From: Geobacteraceae bacterium
GTDB taxonomy: Bacteria > Desulfobacterota > Desulfuromonadia > Geobacterales > DSM-12255
Assembly: GCA_013377075.1 (NCBI GenBank)
Contig: JACABD010000013.1
Location: 6,462-70,461 of the forward strand
Length of the DNA: 64,000 nucleotides
Direction of reading: 5' to 3'
In this document: positions 38,293-47,352 of the stretch, one piece after another
Numbering within the stretch: the first letter of the stretch is position 1
Layout: every line of letters begins with the position of its first letter
The notes under the pieces: generated by a model
Told to the model about the DNA's origin: nothing
Database searches by the model: none
Seen by the model: the letters and a program-made list of their open reading frames with translations, nothing else
Program-made: the position numbers and the translations under genes

Positions 38293-39060
38293 ATGAAAGT
38301 AGTAATACTTGCAGGGGGGCTTGGGACAAGGCTCAGCGAAGAGACAATTTTGAGGCCAAAGCCGATGGTGGAAATCGGTGGCAAGCCTATTCTCTGGCAT
38401 ATCATGAAGATTTACTCCCATTATGGGTTCAATGATTTTGTCATCTGTCTCGGCTTCAAGGGGTACATGATCAAAGAGTACTTTTCCAACTACTTCCTCC
38501 ATATGAGTGATGTCACCTTTGATATGTCAACTAACAGCATGGAAGTGCATCAGAAGAATGCTGAGCCGTGGCGTGTTACTCTTGTAGATACCGGGGCCGA
38601 ATCAATGACCGGTGGTCGGGTGAAGCGTGTTGCTCCTTATATTGACGATACTTTTATGCTGACCTACGGTGATGGAGTATCGGATGTGAACATCGCGGCA
38701 CTTGCAGAGTTTCACAGGAAGCATGGCAAGGAGGCTACAGTCACCTCAGTCCAGCCTTCAGGCCGATTCGGAGCGCTCAATATGGATCATAACGGTACTG
38801 TGCTCTCGTTTCTGGAGAAACCGGCTGGAGATGGATCATGGATCAATGGTGGGTTCTTTGTGTTGGAGCCAACAGTCCTTGAACGACTGAGCGGAGACGG
38901 CACCATATTCGAGAAAGAACCACTGGAAGGGCTTGCCAGGGATGGCCAGCTGCGTGCATACAAGCACGATGGTTTTTGGCAGCCGATGGACACTCTCAGG
39001 GATAAGACCCATCTGGAAGAGCTCTGGGACAGCGGCTCTGCTCCTTGGAAACTCTGGTAA
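38293..39060 (+). CDS. rfbF: Glucose-1-phosphate cytidylyltransferase
   Basis: MKVVILAGGLGTRLSEETILRPKPMVEIGGKPILWHIMKIYSHYG. Confidence 0.96.
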   Translation: MKVVILAGGLGTRLSEETILRPKPMVEIGGKPILWHIMKIYSHYGFNDFVICLGFKGYMIKEYFSNYFLHMSDVTFDMSTNSMEVHQKNAEPWRVTLVDTGAESMTGGRVKRVAPYIDDTFMLTYGDGVSDVNIAALAEFHRKHGKEATVTSVQPSGRFGALNMDHNGTVLSFLEKPAGDGSWINGGFFVLEPTVLERLSGDGTIFEKEPLEGLARDGQLRAYKHDGFWQPMDTLRDKTHLEELWDSGSAPWKLW

Positions 39061-40130
39061 TGGAAGTTTCTTTCTGGCAAGGGAAAAAAGTCTTTCTCAC
39101 CGGGCACACAGGTTTCAAGGGGAGCTGGCTCTCCATCTGGCTTCACAGTCTTGGCGCGCAGGTAACCGGCTATGCCCTTGCCCCCCCTACAGAGCCGAGC
39201 CTATATGTCCAGGCGAAAGTTGATGAGCTTCTAACCTCGGTAATAGCGGATGTACGCGATCTTGACCGCTTGAAAAACGAGATGCAGAAGGCATCTCCCG
39301 ACATTGTCATCCACATGGCCGCCCAGCCCCTTGTACGGGACTCATACAAGATTCCGGTCGATACCTATGCAATCAATATCATGGGCACTGTTCATCTGCT
39401 GGAGGCAGTTCGTTCGACACCATCAGTAAGAGCAGTTGTTAATGTCACCACTGACAAGGTCTACGAAAACCGTGAATGGGTCTGGGGATACCGTGAGAAC
39501 GAGCCATTTGGCGGCTATGATCCTTACTCCAATAGCAAAGGGTGTTCAGAGCTGGTGACTGCCGCATACCGTTCATCCTACTTCAATCCGAAAGATTATG
39601 AGCGTCATGGTGTTGCTTTGGCTTCCGCCCGGGCAGGAAACGTCATCGGTGGAGGCGACTGGGCCAATGACCGGCTGATCCCGGATGTCATTCGGGCTAT
39701 CCTTGCAAAAGAGCTGGTGCAGATTCGCAATCCAAATGCAATACGTCCCTGGCAGCATGTTCTTGAGCCTCTTTCAGGCTACATGCTTTTGGCGCAGCGT
39801 CTCTTTGAGGATGGTCCAGATTTCGCCGAGGGGTGGAACTTCGGCCCGGCAGATGAGGATGCAAAACCTGTAGAGTGGCTGGTCGCGCTGCTTTGTGGAG
39901 AGTGGGGAGACGGTGCATGTTATGAGATCGACAAGGGTGAGCACCCCCATGAAGCCCATTATTTAAAGCTTGATTGCTCCAAAGCCAGAATGCGCTTGGG
40001 GTGGCAGGCGAAATGGGGTCTGGATATGGCGCTTGAGAGTATCATTGACTGGACAAAGATTTATACAAACGGTGGCGATCTGCGAAGAGAGTGTCTGAGA
40101 CAGATCGGAGCGTACGGAGATGCAAGATGA
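39060..40130 (+). CDS. rfbG: CDP-glucose 4,6-dehydratase
   Basis: GHTGFKGSWLSIWLHSLGAQVTGYAL; YSNSKGCSELVTAAYRSSYF. Confidence 0.96.
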   Translation: MEVSFWQGKKVFLTGHTGFKGSWLSIWLHSLGAQVTGYALAPPTEPSLYVQAKVDELLTSVIADVRDLDRLKNEMQKASPDIVIHMAAQPLVRDSYKIPVDTYAINIMGTVHLLEAVRSTPSVRAVVNVTTDKVYENREWVWGYRENEPFGGYDPYSNSKGCSELVTAAYRSSYFNPKDYERHGVALASARAGNVIGGGDWANDRLIPDVIRAILAKELVQIRNPNAIRPWQHVLEPLSGYMLLAQRLFEDGPDFAEGWNFGPADEDAKPVEWLVALLCGEWGDGACYEIDKGEHPHEAHYLKLDCSKARMRLGWQAKWGLDMALESIIDWTKIYTNGGDLRRECLRQIGAYGDAR

Positions 40131-41479
40131 AGGCTAGTCCTGAAAGAGAAAAAGAGCTGCGCCAGACAGCAATAGACGCGGCAATTGCCTACTACAGAGA
40201 GTGTCATGCTCCAAAGAGCGAGTTTCGAGACGGAGACCGCATTCCTTATGCAGCGCGTGTTTTCAATGAAATCGAAATCAGCAATCTTATAGATTCCTCC
40301 CTTGATTTCTGGCTCACCACAGGGCGCTATGCCGAGAAGTTCGAACGGGAATTTGCCGATTTTCTTGGCGTACAGCACTGCTCACTCACCAACTCCGGTT
40401 CATCCGCCAACCTGCTTGCTTTCATGGCTCTAACCTCATCCAAACTTGGCGAGAGAAGAATAAAACCTGGAGATGAAGTAATCACCGTTGCCGCCGGCTT
40501 CCCGACAACCGTTGCCCCGATAATTCAGTACGGTGCAGTCCCGGTATTTATTGACGTATCATTACCCACATACAACCTTGATGTGACACAACTGGAAGCA
40601 GCTCTTTCTCAAAGAACCAGAGCAGTTATGGTCGCTCATACCCTAGGCAACCCCTTTGACCTTGAAGCGGTAAAGGCATTCTGCGACAAGCACGATCTCT
40701 GGCTTGTCGAGGATAACTGTGACGCTCTGGGCTCCCGTTATCTTTATAAGGGGGCATGGCAGTACACCGGCACAGTCGGTCATATCGGTACCTCTAGCTT
40801 CTACCCTCCACATCATATGACAATGGGGGAGGGCGGGGCAGTCTATACGGACGATCCGATGTTGAAGCGCCTCATAGAATCTTTCCGTGACTGGGGGCGT
40901 GACTGTTGGTGCCCATCAGGAAAAGACAACAGTTGCAGTAACCGATTTGGTCAGCAGTTCGGAGAGTTACCATTTGGCTATGATCATAAATATGTCTACT
41001 CCCACTTTGGCTACAACCTGAAAGTCACCGATATGCAGGCAGCAATAGGCTGTGCTCAACTGGAGAAGCTTCCGGCATTTATAGAAACGCGCAGGGAAAA
41101 CTGGCAATATTTACGTGACGGTTTAAGTGAACTTTCTAGCGCGTTCATCCTTCCGGATGCGACAGAAAATTCAGACCCATCCTGGTTCGGGTTTATGTTG
41201 ACAGTAAATGGCGGCACAGGTTTAAAGAGAGATAAAATTGTTAACTTCCTTGAGAGTAAAGGGATACAGACAAGAATGCTCTTTGCAGGTAACTTGATCA
41301 AGCACCCCTGTTTTGATGAGATGAGAAAGAGCGGTAAAGGATACAGGGTTGTTGGTGATCTGAAAAATACCGACAGGATCATGAACGATACTTTCTGGGT
41401 CGGGGTTTATCCTGGGATGAGTGAAGAGATGCTGGAGTTTATGGTAAGGCAGATAGCCGGATTTTGCCAGTCAGCATAA
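40127..41479 (+). CDS. rfbH: CDP-6-deoxy-D-xylo-4-hexulose-3-dehydrase (E1; PMP/[2Fe-2S])
   Basis: SSFYPPHHMTMGEGGA (His replacing the PLP Lys) and Cys-containing DWGRDCWCPSGKDNSCSNRFGQQ. Confidence 0.96.
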   Translation: MKASPEREKELRQTAIDAAIAYYRECHAPKSEFRDGDRIPYAARVFNEIEISNLIDSSLDFWLTTGRYAEKFEREFADFLGVQHCSLTNSGSSANLLAFMALTSSKLGERRIKPGDEVITVAAGFPTTVAPIIQYGAVPVFIDVSLPTYNLDVTQLEAALSQRTRAVMVAHTLGNPFDLEAVKAFCDKHDLWLVEDNCDALGSRYLYKGAWQYTGTVGHIGTSSFYPPHHMTMGEGGAVYTDDPMLKRLIESFRDWGRDCWCPSGKDNSCSNRFGQQFGELPFGYDHKYVYSHFGYNLKVTDMQAAIGCAQLEKLPAFIETRRENWQYLRDGLSELSSAFILPDATENSDPSWFGFMLTVNGGTGLKRDKIVNFLESKGIQTRMLFAGNLIKHPCFDEMRKSGKGYRVVGDLKNTDRIMNDTFWVGVYPGMSEEMLEFMVRQIAGFCQSA

Positions 41480-41521
41480 GTCGGAGAAATTAGGTCTGAT
41501 AACAGTTTTGGAGGCGTCTTT

Positions 41522-43309
41522 ATGAAAATGAGGGTAGCTGATTATATAGTAGACCGGTTGTACAGAGCTGGTGCAGAGCACTCCTTCTTGATAACCGGTG
41601 GGATGATTATGCATCTTACAGATGCACTGCTTCAGCATGGAAAACAGAAGTTCATCTGTTGTCATCATGAACAGTCTGCAACTATGGCTGCGGAGGCATA
41701 TGGCCGATATACCAATAAGCTGGGAGTTGCTTATGTTACTGCCGGTCCTGCTGCACTTAACACCCTGACCGGGGTCGTCGGTGCTTTTGTCGACAGGGCT
41801 CCTTGTATTATTGTTGCCGGCCAGTCAAAAGTATCTCAAGCAAAAGTGACCAAACCCAGGCAGTTTGCATTGCAGGGATTTAACACGTTGCCGATTTTCG
41901 AGAAAGTGACAAAATATGCGGTGATGCTGGATGATGTTGCTACTGTAAAATACGAAGTAGAGAAGTGTATTCATATCGCAATGTCTCATCCGGTTGGCCC
42001 GGTCTGGATTGAGTGCCCGATCGATATTCAGGGGGCCAGTTTTGATCCGGATGATTATGAAGGGTATCTACCGCCGCTTGAAAATGTTAACGCGTTGGCT
42101 AAATTAGAAGCGAAAGCCGAGGTTGTGGCGCAGGCAATCAAATCCAGTAAAAGACCTTTCTTTCTTTTGGGCGCAGGAGTTCGTCTTGCAGACGCTGTTG
42201 AAAAAACCAGACAGCTGATTGAATCTATCAGAGTGCCTGTGCTGACTTCACGTCTGGGTATGGATCTGATTGAACACGAAAGCCAATTTTACGTCGGCAG
42301 GCCTGGTACTTATGGTGACCGTGCTGCCAATTTCACAATCCAGAATGCTGATTTGATGATCGTTTTGGGGTGTCGTCTGAGCGTCGGCCTTATCGGCTAT
42401 GATTATAAGAACTTTGCCCCCCACGCGAAGAAGATTGTAGTCGATATTGATCCTCTTGAACTGGATAAACCATCCATTGTTCCAGATATCGCTATTTGCG
42501 GGGATGTAGGGGTTTTTGTCGAACTGCTTACAAAAAAGCTTTATGGGTTTGTCATGCAGAACAGCCAATGGTTGGCCAAAACTCAGGAGTGGAAGCACAC
42601 CTATCCGGTTGATCTCCCTGAATATGCAGACGAAAAAGAGGGGATAAACTCCTACCACTTCATGACACTGTTTTCCGAAAAAATGTCAGAAAATGCTCTT
42701 TTCGTCCTTGATACAGGCTCCTGTTTTCATGTTCATGCTCAGGCTTTTCGGGTAAAGCCGGGGCAGCGACATATAATAACCGGCGGCCTTTCAACCATGG
42801 GGTACATGCCGGGAGCTATCGGAGTGGCGGCGGCGAGTCGTGGGCAGGATGTGTACTGTGTCACAGGCGATGGCTCGATCCAGATGAATCTTCAGGAACT
42901 GGAGACCATTGCTCACAACAAGTTACCGGTAAAAATTGTGATTCTTAACAACAATGGTTACCTTTTGATAAGGCATTCACAGAATAATTTCATGGAAGGT
43001 AGACTCATTGGTGAGAGTTCGGCAACAGGGGTCAGTTTTCCTGACATGGAAAAGATATCCGCTGCTTATGGCATTCCATTTGTCCGGATTTCTGCCCTCG
43101 GGGAACTAAATGAGAAACTTGAAATTGTAAAAAATCATGTGGGTCCATTGATCTGCGAGGTCATCACACCGCAAAACCAGCTTTTGATCCCACGGGTCGC
43201 TTCAAAAGCTCTGCCAGATGGTTCCATGGTGTCAATGCCCTATGATGACATGTTTCCGTTCCTTTCGCGCGAAGAGTATGAAGCGAATTGTGTCCATGAT
43301 AAGCTGTAA
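41522..43309 (+). CDS. TPP-dependent acetolactate-synthase-like carboligase (YerE-like)
   Basis: HHEQSATMAAEAYGR, GPAALNTLTGVVGAF, and TPP motif GDGSIQMNLQELETIAHNKLPVKIVILNNNG. Confidence 0.85.
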   Translation: MKMRVADYIVDRLYRAGAEHSFLITGGMIMHLTDALLQHGKQKFICCHHEQSATMAAEAYGRYTNKLGVAYVTAGPAALNTLTGVVGAFVDRAPCIIVAGQSKVSQAKVTKPRQFALQGFNTLPIFEKVTKYAVMLDDVATVKYEVEKCIHIAMSHPVGPVWIECPIDIQGASFDPDDYEGYLPPLENVNALAKLEAKAEVVAQAIKSSKRPFFLLGAGVRLADAVEKTRQLIESIRVPVLTSRLGMDLIEHESQFYVGRPGTYGDRAANFTIQNADLMIVLGCRLSVGLIGYDYKNFAPHAKKIVVDIDPLELDKPSIVPDIAICGDVGVFVELLTKKLYGFVMQNSQWLAKTQEWKHTYPVDLPEYADEKEGINSYHFMTLFSEKMSENALFVLDTGSCFHVHAQAFRVKPGQRHIITGGLSTMGYMPGAIGVAAASRGQDVYCVTGDGSIQMNLQELETIAHNKLPVKIVILNNNGYLLIRHSQNNFMEGRLIGESSATGVSFPDMEKISAAYGIPFVRISALGELNEKLEIVKNHVGPLICEVITPQNQLLIPRVASKALPDGSMVSMPYDDMFPFLSREEYEANCVHDKL

Positions 43310-43328
43310 CTGGTGACATCTTCCGGAG

Positions 43329-44213
43329 GTGGTTATGAGTAAGATAAAGGTTGCAATTTTGGGGAGTGGGAACATCGGAACGGATCTGTTGTATAAGGTG
43401 CTGCGTTCAGAGTATCTGGAATGTTCACTTTTCATTGGCCGTAATCTGTCTTCCAAAGGCATGTCCAGAGCCGTCAGTCTGGGTGTTCCAGTTTCGGATC
43501 AAGGAATCCAGGCGATACAGAACAGGCCGGACTGCTGCGACATTGTGTTCGATTGTACTTCGGCCATGAGTCACAAGATACACGCAGCAATTTTGAACGA
43601 CCTGAATATCACGGCTATTGATCTGACACCTGCCAAGCTTGGCCCATTCTGTATTCCGGCAATAAATCTTGATGCCTGCAAGAGTGACAAGAATATCAAT
43701 ATGATAACCTGTGGAGGCCAGGCTTCTATTCCGCTTGCCCATGTGATCGGGCAGACGCAGAAAGAGGTAGATTATATTGAGGTTGTTTCGACGATCGCTT
43801 CAAAAAGTGCCGGTCCTGCGACCAGACTTAACCTGGATGAATATATCGAGACCACCGAAAAAGGGGTCAAAATGTTTTCCGGGTGCAAGAGGTCCAAGGC
43901 GATCCTGAACCTGAATCCTGCAGAACCCTGCATAGACATGCAGACAACCGTTTATGCCCAGGTAAGGAAACCTGATATGGAGGCACTTAAAAAAGGTGTC
44001 GACGAGATGGTGGCGAAGATTCAGAAGTATGTGCCAAGTTACCTGTTGGTAGTTCCGCCTACTTATGAAAACAACAGGATCATCATGACTGTAAGGGTTA
44101 AGGGGCTTGGAGATTTTTTGCCAAGTTATGCCGGTAATCTTGATATTATCAACTGTGCAGCTATTGCCGTTGCGGAAGAGTATGCCAAATCACTTCTGGA
44201 AAAGAGGGGTTGA
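43329..44213 (+). CDS. Acetaldehyde dehydrogenase (acylating), DmpF/MhpF family
   Basis: VAILGSGNIGTDLLYKVLRS; catalytic-Cys region NMITCGGQASIPLAHVIGQ. Confidence 0.92.
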   Translation: MVMSKIKVAILGSGNIGTDLLYKVLRSEYLECSLFIGRNLSSKGMSRAVSLGVPVSDQGIQAIQNRPDCCDIVFDCTSAMSHKIHAAILNDLNITAIDLTPAKLGPFCIPAINLDACKSDKNINMITCGGQASIPLAHVIGQTQKEVDYIEVVSTIASKSAGPATRLNLDEYIETTEKGVKMFSGCKRSKAILNLNPAEPCIDMQTTVYAQVRKPDMEALKKGVDEMVAKIQKYVPSYLLVVPPTYENNRIIMTVRVKGLGDFLPSYAGNLDIINCAAIAVAEEYAKSLLEKRG

Positions 44214-44214
44214 T

Positions 44215-45234
44215 ATGAAAAAAGTTATCATAAGTGATGCCACGTTGCGTGACGGATCCCATGCGATTTCTCATCAGCTGACAAAAGCTCAGATCACTAA
44301 ATATGCACAGGCTGCTGATAAGGCTGGCCTGCCTATCGTCGAAGTAGGCCATGGCAACGGGCTTGGTGCCTCGTCGCTTCAAGTCGGACTAAGTCTTCTT
44401 GACGATCGTGAAATGCTGGAGACTGCCCGTGCAAGCCTTACCAGATCAAAGCTGGGAATACATATTATCCCCGGTTTTGCCACCATAAATAATGATCTGA
44501 AGTTTGCTTTTGATTATGGCGTAGATGTCGTTCGGGTTGCGAGTCACTGTACTGAGGCTGATATCACAGAACGACATATAAGTTACACCAGGGAGCAGGG
44601 GAGAGAGGCCTATGGTGTGCTCATGATGAGCCATATGGCATCTCGTGAGGTGTTGCTTGATGAGGGGCTAAAGATGCAGTCCTATGGCGCTGAAGCGCTG
44701 ATTATCATGGACTCTGCAGGTGCATACCTGCCGACTGATGTTCAGGACAGAATAAGCCACCTTGTCGCAAACCTGAATATCCCGGTCGGGTTTCATGCCC
44801 ACAATAACCTGGGAATGGGGATAGCTAATTCAATTACCGCTGTTGAAGCCGGTGCCCAGATTATTGATGGCGCTTCAAGGGGGTTTGGTGCTGGTGCCGG
44901 GAATGCTCAACTGGAGGTTCTGGTTGCTGTGTTTGAAAAACTTGGGTTTAGCACAGGGATAGATCTATACAAGATGCTTGACGCTGCAGATATTGTCGAA
45001 AAAGAGATTATGCAGTCTACTCCCTGCGTTACAAGTGTAAGCCTTGTCAGTGGCCTTTCGGGTGTTTTTTCAGGTTTTGCTAAACACGTTTCGCTTGCTG
45101 CCAAAGAGTACGGAGTTGATCCGCGGGATATATTTTTTGAACTTGGCAGGAGAAAAGTTGTTGGCGGGCAGGAAGACAAAATTGTGGAAGTGGCCTTGGA
45201 GTTGCGCGAAAAAACAGAAGCGAGGACAAAATGA
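44215..45234 (+). CDS. 4-hydroxy-2-oxovalerate aldolase, DmpG/MhpE family
   Basis: ISDATLRDGSHAISHQ, VGHGNGLGASSLQ, GFHAHNNLGMGIANS, DGASRGFGAGAGNAQLEVLVAV. Confidence 0.94.
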   Translation: MKKVIISDATLRDGSHAISHQLTKAQITKYAQAADKAGLPIVEVGHGNGLGASSLQVGLSLLDDREMLETARASLTRSKLGIHIIPGFATINNDLKFAFDYGVDVVRVASHCTEADITERHISYTREQGREAYGVLMMSHMASREVLLDEGLKMQSYGAEALIIMDSAGAYLPTDVQDRISHLVANLNIPVGFHAHNNLGMGIANSITAVEAGAQIIDGASRGFGAGAGNAQLEVLVAVFEKLGFSTGIDLYKMLDAADIVEKEIMQSTPCVTSVSLVSGLSGVFSGFAKHVSLAAKEYGVDPRDIFFELGRRKVVGGQEDKIVEVALELREKTEARTK

Positions 45235-46271
45235 GATCACATCTGACTGATTTGATTAGAAGAGACTGCGAGGAGATATGCCCGTCGGCAGTTACCCTGT
45301 TGCAGGAGATAAAGAACCAGAAACTATATATTACCGGTGGGACAGGTTTTGTCGGTACATGGATAGCAGAACTTGTGACATGTCTGAACGATAAACACGG
45401 CTTTAATACAGGCCTTGTACTAGTCGCCCGTGATACCGATAGCTTCAGGGAAAGAGCTCCTCATATTGCTTCACGCAAGGACATTCAACTGGTATCGGCA
45501 GATGTCAGGAGGACGCTTGAGATTCCGGATGATGTGAGTTATCTGCTGCATCTGGCCGCATCTCCTGACAACCGGCAGCATGTGTCGAACCCTATCGTTA
45601 CAATGGAGACCATAACCGGAGGTACAGGAAATGTCCTGGATTCTGCCAGCAAACTTGCATCTCTTAAAAAGATACTGGTGGCGAGCTCAGGTCAGGTGTA
45701 TGGCAAACAGGGAAATGCAAAAATATCGGAAAATATGCCGGGCACTTTGAACAGTAATTCGATTACGTCAGTCTATCCAGAAGCAAAAAGATACGCAGAA
45801 ACCCTCTGCTGTGCCTACTGGAGCTCTTGCAAGCTTCCGGTTGTAATCGCCCGCCCTTTTTCCTTTATCGGTCCTTATCAGGGGCTTGACAAACCATGGG
45901 CGATAAACAATTTCATACGTGATGCATTGATGGACAATCCAGTGCGCATCATCGGTAATGGTATGCCGGTGCGGAGCTATATGTACCCCAGTGATATGGC
46001 TCTTTGGTTCCTTCGGATACTTACAAGTGGAACTGCTGGACTTGCTTACAACGTCGGTAGCCCTTCCGGCATTTCTCTTAAGGATGTCGCGGAAAAAGTG
46101 ATGCAATATTTCGGTGCTGCTGCGGATGTCATTATTAAAAACATGAATGATGATTTTTCCGCGTTTGTGCCGGACGATACGTTTTGCAGGGAAAGTCTTA
46201 ATCTCTCTGTCACTGTGCCGATTGACACTGCACTTAGACGCTCTCTTGAATGGTACAGGTCTTTGGAGTAA
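45231..46271 (+). CDS. NAD-dependent epimerase/dehydratase (extended SDR)
   Basis: LYITGGTGFVGTWIAELV; YPEAKRYAETLCCAY; ATGA overlap with the aldolase gene. Confidence 0.88.
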   Translation: MRSHLTDLIRRDCEEICPSAVTLLQEIKNQKLYITGGTGFVGTWIAELVTCLNDKHGFNTGLVLVARDTDSFRERAPHIASRKDIQLVSADVRRTLEIPDDVSYLLHLAASPDNRQHVSNPIVTMETITGGTGNVLDSASKLASLKKILVASSGQVYGKQGNAKISENMPGTLNSNSITSVYPEAKRYAETLCCAYWSSCKLPVVIARPFSFIGPYQGLDKPWAINNFIRDALMDNPVRIIGNGMPVRSYMYPSDMALWFLRILTSGTAGLAYNVGSPSGISLKDVAEKVMQYFGAAADVIIKNMNDDFSAFVPDDTFCRESLNLSVTVPIDTALRRSLEWYRSLE

Positions 46272-46277
46272 GTCAAA

Positions 46278-47201
46278 ATGCGTGTAGCCATACTCGGAGC
46301 GACAAGCCACATTGCCAAGAGTTTGATTCTAGAGTTTCACAAAACTGGAGAATGCGAACTATACTTATTCGCGCGTTCCTTGAATTCGGTTCAATCCTTT
46401 TTGGAATCAATTGGTGCGGCTAATAGTTTATTGATAAAAATTAAATCGTTCAGCGAATTTTCTGATAATGACTATGAAGCTGTCATTAATTGCGTTGGAA
46501 TTGGAAACAAGGCAACGCTAGCAAACGAATTTTCATCTATTTTTAATATAACAGAAATGTTTGATGACCTTGTTTTGACCTACTTGCAAAAACATCAACA
46601 AACTTATTATATCAATTTTAGCAGTGGGGCTGCCTACGGTGTTGATTTTTCAGTGCCTGTTGATGTGACAAGTCAGTCAAAATTCAATTTAAATTCAATT
46701 GCTGACAGTGAATATTACGGTATTGCCAAAATCAATTCTGAAGCAAAGCACCGCGTGTTTAAGCAGCTTAATATAATAGACCTAAGAGTGTTTGGTTATT
46801 TCAGCCGGTTTATTGATCTAAATGATAAGTATTTGTTAAGTGATATCATCAATTGTTTGAAAAATAACTTGGTGTTTGTTACTGGCCCAGGAACTATAGT
46901 TCGAGATTTTGTCCATCCGCAGGATCTTTTCAGCTTAATCAAGGCTTGTCTAAAGGTAAACCAGATCAATGATGTTTTTGATGTTTACAGCGCAAGGCCT
47001 GCCACCAAATTTGAGATAATTGACCACTTTGTTCTTCATCACGGATTGAAATATTCCGTGGAGACTTCGTATGTGGCTCTTAATGTTACTGGAGCAAAAG
47101 ATTGTTATTATTCAAATAATTTTAAAGCGTCTTCTATAGGTTATGAACCAAAGTTTTCCTCAATGGATGGAATTAAAGAAGAAATTAAATTTTTGTTGTA
47201 A
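46278..47201 (+). CDS. NAD(P)-dependent SDR/epimerase-like protein
   Basis: MRVAILGATSHIAKSLI nucleotide-binding start; YYGIAKINSEAKHR. Confidence 0.75.
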   Translation: MRVAILGATSHIAKSLILEFHKTGECELYLFARSLNSVQSFLESIGAANSLLIKIKSFSEFSDNDYEAVINCVGIGNKATLANEFSSIFNITEMFDDLVLTYLQKHQQTYYINFSSGAAYGVDFSVPVDVTSQSKFNLNSIADSEYYGIAKINSEAKHRVFKQLNIIDLRVFGYFSRFIDLNDKYLLSDIINCLKNNLVFVTGPGTIVRDFVHPQDLFSLIKACLKVNQINDVFDVYSARPATKFEIIDHFVLHHGLKYSVETSYVALNVTGAKDCYYSNNFKASSIGYEPKFSSMDGIKEEIKFLL

Positions 47202-47352
47202 ATATTGAGGCACTTATTGAGATCACGTCGGCTTACCTGTAATTTGTGGTTACTTTCTTAGAATGATTCTTATCAATATGATGTTGCGTTGCGAACCATT
47301 ATGTATCCAAAATTATTTACAATGCTAATTATGTCTTAAATGCGGGGGCAAA

